From Undaria pinnatifida (Eukaryota > Sar > Phaeophyceae > Laminariales > Alariaceae): DNA of 64,000 nucleotides. Of this stretch, positions 53,058-63,200 are shown in pieces (the first letter of the stretch is position 1; each line of letters begins with the position of its first letter). Below the pieces are notes generated by a model that was not told where the DNA came from, searched no databases, and saw only the letters and a program-made list of their open reading frames with translations. The stretch spans positions 4,920,720-4,984,719 of the forward strand of contig JABAKD010000020.1 of the NCBI GenBank assembly GCA_012845835.1. The letters run 5' to 3'. The position numbers and the translations under genes were made by a program.

Positions 53058-53159
53058 ATGGGGAACGATCCCTCGCAATTTTCTGGGACGTGGTACGAGC
53101 TGTACCGCACCTTGTCAGATGGTCCGGAAGACATGGCGATCGTTGATACTTCGTATTTT
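53058..53159 (+). CDS. candidate first exon of a lipocalin-like protein
   Basis: ATG at 53058 gives 34 residues, FSGTWYELYRTLSDGPED being the key part, and ends TSYF before the donor GTAGGT at 53160. G-T-W-Y-E-(hydrophobic)-x-R is the first conserved region of lipocalins, normally close to the N-terminus of the mature domain, as here. There is no signal peptide, and I found no later exon with the second or third lipocalin motifs, so either the rest lies beyond the 0.8-kb element downstream or this is a fragment. Divergent from SAM50. Confidence 0.35.
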
Positions 53160-53451
53160 GTAGGTGGCTTTTTGGTTCGATCGCTCTTTCTTCCCTGCAT
53201 GCCCGTGGATCGCCACCCCGACAGCACTCACTCCAGACAGCAGGTGTTTTCCTTTCTGTGTTCACGACTACCGCACATTTCGTACGGTGCAGGCAGCACA
53301 TTCCAGACAGCAACCGCCGTAGTTAGTAGTTCACGAGTTGGTTAGTTGTGGGAACGGGGGAACTCTTTGCTGTAGTTTTGGGTGGATACCCGCGGCCATG
53401 TTAGTTCAGTTTCCCCATTGATTCATTTCACTTGTGCGCCTTCTTCGTGTA

Positions 53452-54257
53452 TCGTGTTATTGAGGCTATTTCTTATACAGTCGGATTCCGCCAGTCGACA
53501 ACGGCCCTTTTCGATTTGAATTTTTTTCGACTGGATTCTTCTGGTCCATCTTCTTATCGTCAGTCGAGCCGATTTTATAGTTCTTGTGCTCTTCTTCCTA
53601 GAGGCGATTGGTGTGAGGGGGTACTGCTCTATGGCAGTCGAAAATCGGTTGGCAGCTTTGTGCTTCGCGCGCTCTTCGCGAGCAACGCGTGCTTCGCGCG
53701 CGACGAACTCTCGTCCAAGCAGGTTGGTGGCGTTGGGCTTAGCAGAAAGCCGCCAAAGCTACGTTCGTGGCGTTGCACTCAGCCGAGAGCCCCAAAAGCT
53801 ACAGCAGGCGTAGCTGTTGTTGGCAAAACGGCATCGGTAACACACGCGCTGTTGCCGTCGTGTGTGATACACACTGCAGGCGAGCGGAGCTAGGAGTGCG
53901 CCATGCTGACTCGCAGCGAGAAGCTACAGCAGTGATAGCCAAACCAGCATCGGTGCTGTTGTATGATACTGCTGTGTGGTACCTGGTATGCGTGTGGGCG
54001 TGTGTGTGTGTGTTTTGTGATGGGATGAGCGATGCGATGGGTTCAAAAAGCAGGTGTAAACTTTTTCGACTGAGTTTCTCGACTGGCAGATCCAGCCGAA
54101 AAAGTCAAGTTTATCGACTAGATGCCCCAGTCAGAGAATTCAGTCGAAAAAAGTTGAGTCCAAAAAGCCCTTTTTTGACTGTGTAAGAAAGCCCGATTTG
54201 AGCTTCAGTCGAGAAAGGCCGTTTTCGACCGACAAATTCGACTCTGTAAGAAATGGC
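53452..54257. mobile_element. 0.8-kb non-autonomous DNA transposon with terminal inverted repeats
   Basis: The left end reads ggctatttcttatacagtcg and continues with cagtcgacaacggccctttt. The right end, reverse complemented, reads ggccatttcttacagagtcg, then gtcggtcgaaaacggccttt. The inverted repeats extend, with gaps, for about 80-100 bp (ttttttcgactggattct against ttttttcgactgaattct). The interior has no transposase frame. TTA follows the right end and TGA precedes the left, so a 3-bp target duplication is possible but imperfect. A MITE of the PIF/Harbinger type is a guess. Confidence 0.65.
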
Positions 54258-55984
54258 CTTAGGTGGGAAAGCGTATCATAGTATTTTCCGGCCGAAGTTA
54301 TGTCATATAGTTTTTCGGATTTTCCTACGGCTCCGGCACCTTTGTGTGACCAAGGACTCTAGATAAGTTACAAGAGTTTATTGTAGACCGGTGACAACGG
54401 AAGGCCAAAAGTTTGAAATTCCCGAAGATCCCAGCCAAACTTTGCCTGAACTGTCGCCCATGGACCCAATGTGGTGGAATTATTTTTAGAAACGTTCCAG
54501 AATTCCGGGAAAAACGATTTCTCGCGGCGATCTTGGCCAATATCGGCCTGAGACTTTCTCAAGCAGATCTTGGATTAGACGCGGCGCAATTTCGTGGTAT
54601 CACACGATTTTTCAACGAAATCAACGACAGCGTCGTAAACTCTGAACGTGGCTAGCCCCCTCTTGGTGTAGAACGCTCACTCTACGGCCGGTGATTTGTG
54701 GCGGGCGCCGATCAGGCTTCTGTTAATAACACATTTGGCGGCTGGTGTGTAGAAGACTGAGACAAAAACTCTATCGTCTCCCAACGGGCGAAAAACAGAA
54801 TTTTGAGAGGACGCGACGGAAGACCACAGGACAACACAAGCAACCTCTCACGCCCTAGGGCATGGATCGAGACAAACTCTTCAGCGCTGTCACCTACACT
54901 CATGTGGCTTTGTCCGGAACAAAGAGGAGTGGCCATGGGTTGTCTCTGTCTCGAGATCGAGGGTCAACCGTGTTTGGTGGGCAGTGTTGTCAAGGCTTGA
55001 TGAAAAATAAACAAATTGACTTGTTGGACCGCATGATCAAAAAAAGAGCCAGAAAAAAAACGTTTCAGTCATATTTTCCCCATAGCGACGTTACCCGGAA
55101 TCTTTCAGCAAACAACCCTAAAAAAACTTTACAAACTTTTTGGCCAAACTATCGGCTTTCCATTGTCATAGGTGGTCATGTGAGATGAATAGGGAGCCGA
55201 GTTATTCATGCGGAAATTGCATGAGGCGAAGAGACGCAGAGCCGCAGAGCGGCAAAGGCCGCGGCAGCGCCATCCGCCGTCGGCATCTCTAAACGGCCGT
55301 GGGGGGCAAGAAGAGGATAGCGTTCAACCATTTTATAGCTGATATTTTAGTGTTCCAATCAGATAAAATTATATAGACTTTTGTACATGACTGAAATATA
55401 TTGAACGATATGTTCGAGAGAAGTTCCACCGCGCTCGGGGAGTGGTCTCCCCTCCCCACTTCCCATTTTTTTCGGCCTCATCGCGTGCAACACCCGGTGT
55501 TAAGATCTTCGCCGGCACGAGGCTAGCGCAAAACACAGCTAAGCGAGCCTTTCTTACGCGATTGGGGCGACGGCCGTGATGGCGAAACGAGAATCACGAG
55601 GTCAGGCCTCGAATGTAGTTGGAATGCATGCATCCTCCTGCTGGATGTTTGGGTGCTTTGCGGGCGCTCACGACCGAGAGAAGCTGCGGTACTTGGATGC
55701 TTGGAGGGCGCCTACTTCTAAAAAATCAAGATAATAAGGAGAAGGTACGTACCAGGTATCAAATACAGGTACCAATAATGGTGATTTAGAGGGGGCGTAG
55801 GCAGGCAGGTACATGCCCGCTTGCCACGGAGAAGGAAACATACATAACAACAAGGGTACAACAAGGCTGTCTTCACTTTTCCTGAAGCCGTCATAGCATC
55901 GAACCTGTTTTTCTGGCTTCCTCTACTGGTGGGCGGTTGGGACGAAGGTAGTATGAAATTCTCAATGCCTGGGGTAAGAGGGTG
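54258..55984. other. no gene recognised
   Basis: The plus frame to 54655 (includes EKRFLAAILANIGLRLSQAD and GITRFFNEINDSVVNSERG) has an ordinary protein-like composition but no recognised family or splice partners. One TACCAGGTA motif at 55750. Confidence 0.35.
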
Positions 55985-56635
55985 CTGTTTTATATTATGA
56001 AAATAAAAATACACTCCAGCTGTGAGATCGAAGATTTTGTCGTAACTCATATTTGCAAGCTGTGTGTGATACTCCGATCGCGCGTATTACGGGTTGTGTG
56101 TCCTCATTAAGGATATAGGTCGGCGACTCCCCTTGCAACTACAGTGTAGCTATCAGGGTCAACAGGGTGATGTTAGTCAGTCTGCGCGCGGAAACTATAA
56201 AACCCGTTTTTGAGGGGGACAAAATCTGATAGCTTTGGAAGAAAATGCATAAGTTTATCAAGTGAATCCTGTAAGTCGAATAACCGGTGAGGAGAGGGCG
56301 GAGTTGTTAACGTCGTGGGGGCCTGGGTTTGATTAAGAAGGAGCGGGGGGGGGGGGAGAAGCGGGACGGGCGGGGCAGCTCAATCTTTGCGTGGAAACGA
56401 TAAGTCCTTTTAAGGGGATACATCTGACGGTTTTGGAAAGAATGCACCAGTTTATCATGGGGGCAGGGCGGGACGGGCGGGGCAGCTCAATCTGTGCGTG
56501 GAAACTATAAACCATTTAAGGGGATAAATCTGACGGTTTTGGAAAGAATGCACCAGTTTATCATGTGTATTCTGTAAGACGTACAACCACTGAGGAGAGG
56601 GCGGAGCGTTCGAGGGGTGAGGGTGGGGAGGTATA
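55985..56635 (+). repeat. poly(G)-module repeat family A, copy 3 (three modules)
   Basis: Full 5' block (aatacactccagctgtgaga, ctccgatcgcgcgtattacg, tcggcgactccccttgcaac) followed by three modules with gcgcggaaactata or gcgtggaaac at about 56190, 56390 and 56495. Module number differs from the other copies, so it expands or contracts. Confidence 0.75.
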
Positions 56636-58979
56636 TTGTGGTTGAACTGGACTACTTGTCGTAGTTGCAAACGCACGGCCGTTCGCGGTACGTGAAGCAA
56701 ACCCGAACGCGTGCCATCATATGTAGGACCGACCCGTGGTGGCGTGGTGTGGTTGTTCTATTTGCAGGAGCGGGCGGTTTGGTGCGGTGCGGTGCGGCAC
56801 GGGGCGATGATGCAGCTACGGTGCGGTGCGGTTAGGTGGTACCACGCTGCACCTCGTTGCAACTGAAAGCCCCCGCACGCCCGCACCGCAAGAGCAACGC
56901 GCACCCTTATTGCAGACGCTGACAAATACAAGCAAGCGTACAGCAAATATAACTTGAAGTCAGATGCGTGTACACCAGATACCCACCATCCTTGCATTGT
57001 ACAAGTACAACAGTACGTATGTACTTCGGCGTGCCTTCCGACTTGTGAGCTGGCTTTGCTTGTGCTGCCGGCCAAGTCCCTAGCCATCCCCCCCGCCCAA
57101 CTTGACGCTCCTGCCAGATGATAAACCGGGAGGCTGCGCGGAGGCACACCCGAAATTCCAGGCGTTGGGTACGAGTGCAGGCGTCGTGAAAAGAGTCGAA
57201 AGGGCCTCGAGTCAAGATGACCTCCCGATCCTGCCCGAGTAACGAACACACTCCGTTGTAAGCGTGGCGCCAGAAGGTGGGCTACATTGGTACACATCAC
57301 AGCAGGCTGCAGCAAGCTGTTATAGACGAACTCCTTTCGAAACTACTCTGACGTCATGTCGGAGGATCATGTCGGAGGTGCTCTATTAGTAATGCCGTTT
57401 GTGTGGCCGACCTTTTTCTTCTAACCTGCTGTTGCCATTGCTGCTGCTGCTGCTGTTTGGTGCTTATGTGCAGTTTGAGTACAGCGCATACGCTCGTGTT
57501 CGCGTACCGTTACGGTTGGTTGCTGCTGTTAATTTGGTGTTCCGCTTGATAGGGGTCTCATCGTAGGTGACCCCAACACTTAAATAGGAGCGTGCGGTGA
57601 TGATAGTTTTGACTTGGTATAGTCATCACCAGGGACGGCGTGGTGCTGTGGAGTAGTGTTGAGGGGACCCCCGGCGACAAGAGGAGAGGTACGCGAGGTC
57701 TGAATTTCAAGGGAATGCGCCAAAACCCACGGGCAACTTTCACGGGGTTGATATCGAGGGGATCTGGAACCAATATGCATATGGGCGCTTGAGGCGCGAC
57801 ATCAGCTGGTCTCGCGGCCGCAGACGTGCTAGGTCCACTTCGATGGGCCACTCTTAGGGGAAAACTTTGCACCTCCTCCGTCTTGGTAGCCTCGTGCTCT
57901 TGCTTAGTGCGGTTGCAGTTGATTTGCATTTGTGTCAGTGTCGATTGCACCTCATTCAACCTGCTCTCTGCTCCTGTTGTTTCGTTGCGTGCTCCGTCTT
58001 CCCTTCCTTCTCGTTGCTGCTGTGTTTTGTTGTTTACTGCTGCTGCTCCCTTCCACGCACACTTCTGTACCTTATTTTCTTTTTATCGAAGGGCAGGGAC
58101 CTTGAAAATGGAGAATCCGCTACTAGCGTGTGACGATTACTGGCTAGCGTGTCTAGTGTAATCCCTGACCACGTTTGCACTATTTTTAAATAGTGGACGG
58201 CAGTGCCGATGGTGCATCTTGCGTACCATTTAGTTGCAGAGCGACACAACCCTGCGTCGTTTTGGTGCTGCTCCAGTTCGAGCCCTTTGGTGTACCTCCC
58301 CCTTGCAGATCGTCGTGCACCCTCTTGGCTGGGAGTTGTATGGTGGATGGTGCGTGATGGATCTGCCCAGAAACTTCGAGAGTCAGTCCTTTGAATTTTG
58401 TGTTTTGGCATAGTACACGTTAAGAAGTACACATGACTGCGAATACCGATGCCAGATAGGTATTAGTTGCTGTTGAATCACACCCAGAAGCAGGGCGGTT
58501 CATTGACGGCTATACATCTGGGCGTATATTTGGCTCGTGCGTTCGCCTGACGAAACATACCGCATCGTTCGTTCGCGTGCCTGCATTATTTAAAGGTTTC
58601 TATTTCTGTCCCCCTTTACCTACCCCCCTCTTCTATCTTTACCTGCCGACCTCCTACTCGGCTGCTCGTGTGAAGAAAATAGACGCAATCAATCACATCG
58701 CAGGTCATGAGGAGACAAAAAAAGTGGGTGGCTAGAAAAACAAAAAAACGCAAAAAAGAGGAAGCGATTAGTAGTATCGTACATGTTATACTTTGTTGTA
58801 CCGTGTATTGCCGTATATTTATATTATGCCTTTTGATATATATCACCTTGCATTATTAGTTCTATGCCTGGTGTTAAAGCAATTTAATATGAGCCTCGGC
58901 GTAAAAAGAAGAGCGAACACCTTCCGTAAATATTTAACCTTGTGTAGAAAAAAGTATATCACGAGTACCAACAACGCAG
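56636..58979. other. no gene recognised; one coiled-coil-like minus frame
   Basis: A minus-strand frame from about 58087 to 57558 stays open for about 175 codons. Its middle is charged and helix-prone (ETTGAESRLNEVQSTLTQMQ) and is followed by a proline-rich part; the only early Met is internal. It could be an exon or a decayed transposon protein; I cannot tell. Confidence 0.3.
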
Positions 58980-59245
58980 CTTGCAAATATGAGTATTGAC
59001 CTGAAATTCGTCAAACTCACGGCTGACGTCCTTGAAAATTAGTTGTAAAAAAATAGAAAAGACTTGGGCCAAAAAAGACAAATTTGAACATACAAAAAAA
59101 AGACTTGAACAAAAAAATTTAAATCTGTAGACTATACTATATCTGGTATAAAAAATGAAAGAAACAGTGGCAAAAAAAAAAGGGACGAGGGTCACCGGGG
59201 CTTGAACCAGTGATATTGGTGCGTACTGGACCCAAGTCAAGGTAG
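58980..59245 (-). mobile_element. tRNA-headed SINE-like element, family 3
   Basis: The minus strand has a head ending in a B-box-like ggttcaagccccggtgaccc just before a T run, then a T-rich middle, then the block caaggacgtcagccgtgagt and ttgacgaatttcaggtcaat, ending actcatatttgcaagct. The tail block alone recurs at 29125-29198. The tRNA-like part does not fold into a convincing complete tRNA. Confidence 0.6.
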
Positions 59246-59339
59246 TGGTCCCCACAATTTGGGGAGTACTTCCCAGATTTTCCCCATACTGAAATCAAGT
59301 AATTATTTTTTGCAAAAACTGAACAGTACCATAAACTCG

Positions 59340-59480
59340 CCCGGAGGGGGGGGGGGGGGGGGGGGAGGGGGGGAGGGGGCGAAGGGGGAGGGGGTGGGGG
59401 GGTGGGGGGAGGGGGGGAGGGAGCGAAGGGGGAGGGGGTGGGGGGGTGGGGGTGGGGGGTGGGGGTGGGGGAGGGGGGGC
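59340..59480 (+). repeat. G-rich purine tract with tandem units
   Basis: About 135 bp of G runs broken by single A, T or C, partly a tandem repeat of gcgaagggggagggggtggg. Capable of G-quadruplexes. It lies 290 bp before the assembly gap. Confidence 0.85.
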
Positions 59481-59714
59481 GTCCTGCACAAGAGACTGAA
59501 GTCTGGGTCTGGCCATCATCGTCTTGAAGTTTTTGGGCCTTCCAATGGCCGTCACAAGCTAGCGTAACGCCGCCCTGACTTCTTCACCTTGTTGCGTTCT
59601 CCCCCCAGTGTCATTGATGCGCTTGATACCCTCTATGAGCCCAATGTCTTTAGTTAGCTCCTAGGGTCTGCTAGTATGACGTTTTTTTCCTTTTCCTTAC
59701 CTTGCTTCCTCTTC

Positions 59715-59742
59715 TTGTCTTGTCTTGTCTTGTCTTGTCTTT
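59715..59742 (+). repeat. TTGTC pentamer repeat
   Basis: Five to six copies of cttgt immediately before the gap. Confidence 0.85.
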
Positions 59743-59767
59743 TATTTCTTTTTCCTTTTTCGCTTTT

Positions 59768-60267
59768 NNNNNNNNNNNNNNNNNNNNNNNNNNNNNNNNN
59801 NNNNNNNNNNNNNNNNNNNNNNNNNNNNNNNNNNNNNNNNNNNNNNNNNNNNNNNNNNNNNNNNNNNNNNNNNNNNNNNNNNNNNNNNNNNNNNNNNNNN
59901 NNNNNNNNNNNNNNNNNNNNNNNNNNNNNNNNNNNNNNNNNNNNNNNNNNNNNNNNNNNNNNNNNNNNNNNNNNNNNNNNNNNNNNNNNNNNNNNNNNNN
60001 NNNNNNNNNNNNNNNNNNNNNNNNNNNNNNNNNNNNNNNNNNNNNNNNNNNNNNNNNNNNNNNNNNNNNNNNNNNNNNNNNNNNNNNNNNNNNNNNNNNN
60101 NNNNNNNNNNNNNNNNNNNNNNNNNNNNNNNNNNNNNNNNNNNNNNNNNNNNNNNNNNNNNNNNNNNNNNNNNNNNNNNNNNNNNNNNNNNNNNNNNNNN
60201 NNNNNNNNNNNNNNNNNNNNNNNNNNNNNNNNNNNNNNNNNNNNNNNNNNNNNNNNNNNNNNNNNNN
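59768..60267. other. assembly gap, exactly 500 N
   Basis: A round gap length suggests a placeholder, so the true distance and the repeat copies lost are unknown. Confidence 0.98.
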
Positions 60268-63200
60268 ATGTACAGTCGGGCCCAACGTGATGGGCGGCGT
60301 CGGACCGGGTGTTGGCGATGTTGTGGGTAACTCGGAGCGAGCGTAGATCACGGGTCGTCTGGTGGGCGTAGCGGTCGGTGACTCGGTGTTGGTCACGTAC
60401 GTAGGGTTGAATGTCGGCGTTGGTGTTGGTTCGGCCGTAGGGCTCGACGATGGCGTCGCCGTGTGATGTACAGTAGGGCCAACGTGATGGGCGGCGTCGG
60501 CCGGGTGTTGGCGATGTTGTGGGTAACTCGGAGCGAGCATATATCACGGGTCGTCTGGTGGGCGTAGCGGTCGGTGACTCGGTGTTGGCCACGTACGTAG
60601 GGTTCGAATGTCGGCGTTGGTGTTGGTTTGGCCGTTGGGCTCGACGATGGCGTCGCCGTGTGATGTACAGTAGGGCCCAACGTAATGGGCGGCGTCGCAC
60701 CGGGTGTTGGCGATGTTGTGGGTAACCCGGAGCGAGCGTAGCTCACGGGTTGTCTGGTGGGCGTAGCGGTCGGTGACTCGGTGTTGGTCACGTACGTAGG
60801 GTTGAATGTCGGCGTTGGTGTTGGTTCATGCCGTAGGGCTCGACGATGGCGTCGCCGTGTGATGTACAGTAGGGCCCAACGTGATGGGCGGCGTCGGACC
60901 GGGTGTTGGCGATGTTGTGGGTAACTCGGAGCGAGCGTAGCTCACGGGTCGTCTGGTGGGCGTAGCGGTCGGTGACTCGGTGTTGGTCACGTACGTAGGG
61001 TTGAATGTCGGCGTTGGTGTTGGTTCGGCCGTAGGGCTCGACGATGGCGTCGCCGTGTGATGTACAGTAGGGCCCAACGTGATGGGCGGCGTCGGACCGG
61101 GTGTTGGCGATGTTGTGGGTAACTCGGAGCGAGCATAGATCACGGGTTGTCTGGTGGGCGTAGCGGTCGGTGACTCGGTGTTGGTCACGTACGTAGGGTT
61201 GAATGTCGGCGTTGGTGTTGGTTCGGCCGTAGGGCTCGACGATGGCGTCGCCGTGTGATGTACAGTAGGGCCCAACGTGATGGGCGGCGTCGGACCGGGT
61301 GTTGGCGATGTTGTGGGTAACTCGGAGCGAGCGTAGCTCACGGGTCGTCTGGTGGGCGTAGCGGTCGGTGACTCGGTGTTGGTCACGTACGTAGGGTTGA
61401 ATGTCGGCGTTGGTGTTGGTTCGGCCGTAGGGCTTGACGATGGCGTCGCCGTGTGATGTACAATAGGGCCGAACGTGATGGGCGGCGTCGGCCTGGGTGT
61501 TGGCGATGTTGTGGGTAACTCGGAGCGAGCATATATCACGGGTCGTCTGGTGGGCGTAGCGGTCGGTGACTCGGTGTTGGCCACGTACGTAGGGTCGAAT
61601 GTCGGCGTTGGTGTTGGTTCGGCCGTAGGGCTCGACGATGGCGTCGCCGTTCGATGTACAGTAGGGCCCAACGTAATGGGCAGCGTCGGACCGGGTGTTG
61701 GCGATGTTGTAGGTAACCCGGAGCGAGCGTAGCTCACGGGTTGTCTGGTGGGCGTAGCGGTCGGTGACTCGGTGTTGGCCAAGTACGTAGGGTTGAATGT
61801 CGGCGTTGGTGTTGGTTCGGCCGTAGGGCTCGACGATGGCGTCGCCGTGTGATGTACAGTCGGGCCCAACGTGATGGGCGGCGTCGGACCAGGTGTTGGC
61901 AATGTTGTGGGTAACTCGGAGCGAGCGTAGATCACGGGTCGTCTGGTGGGCGTAGCGGTCGGTGACTCGGTGTTGGTCACGTACGTAGGGTTGAATGTCG
62001 GCGTTGGTGTTGGTGCGGCCGTAGGGCTTGACGATGGCGTCGCCGTGTGATGTACAGTAGAGCCCAACGTGATGGGCGGCTTCGGACCGGGTGTTGGCGA
62101 AGTTGTGGGTAACTCGGAGCGAACGTAGATCACGGGTTGTCTGGTGGGCGTAGCGGTCGGTGACTCGGTGTTGGTCAAGTACGTAGGGTTGAATGTCGGC
62201 GTTGGTGTTGGTTTGGCCGTAGGGCTCGACGATGGCGTCGCCGTGTGATGTACAGTAGGGCCCAACGTGATGGGCGGCGTCGGACCGGGTGTTGGCGATG
62301 TTGTGCGTAAATCGGGGGGAGCGTAGCTCACGGGTTGTCTGGTGTGCGTAGCGGTCGGTGACTCGGTGTTGGTCACGTACGTAGGGTTGAATGTCGGCAA
62401 TGGTGTTGGTTCGGCCGTAGGGCTCGACGATGGCGTCGCCGTGTGATGTACAGTAGGGCCCAACGTGATGGGCGGCGTCGGACCGGGTGTTGGCGATGTT
62501 GTGGGTAACTCGGAGCGAGCATCGATCACGGGTCGTCTGGTGGGCGTAGCTGTCCGTGACTCGGTGTTGGTCACGTACGTAGGGTTGAATGTCGGCGTTG
62601 GTGTTGGTTCGGCCGTAGGGCTCGACGATGACGTCGCCGTGTAATGTACAGTAGGGCCCAACGTAATGGGCGGCGTCGGACCGGGTGTTGGCGATGTTGT
62701 GGGTAACTCGGAGCGAGCGTAGATCACGGGTCGTCTGGTGGGCGTAGCGGTTGGTGACTCGGTGTTGGTCACGTACGTAGGGTTGAATGTCGGCGTTGGT
62801 GTTGGTTCGGCCGTAGTGCTCGACGATGGCGTCGCCGTGTGATGTACAGTAAGACCCAACGTAATGGGCGGCGTCGGACCGGGTGTTGGCGATGTTGTAG
62901 GTAACCCGGAGCGAGCGTAGCTCACGGGTTGTCTGGTGGGCGTAGCGGTCGGTGACTCGGTGTTGGCCAAGTACGTAGGGTTGAGATTCGGCGTTGGTGT
63001 TGGTTCGGCCGTAGGGCTCGACGATGGCGTCGCCGTGTGATGTACAGTCGGGCCCAACGTGATGGGCGGCGTCGGACCGGGTGTTGGCGATGTTGTGGGT
63101 AACTCGGAGCGAGCGTAGTGCACGGGTTGTCTGGTGGGCGTTGCGGTCGGTGACTCGGTGTCGGGTACGTACGTAGGGTTGAATGTCGGCGTTGGTGTTG

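Noticed and set aside
59170..59245. A functional tRNA gene on the minus strand
   Set aside because: The B-box-like end is good, but acceptor, D and anticodon stems do not pair convincingly and the sequence continues into a repeat body shared elsewhere.
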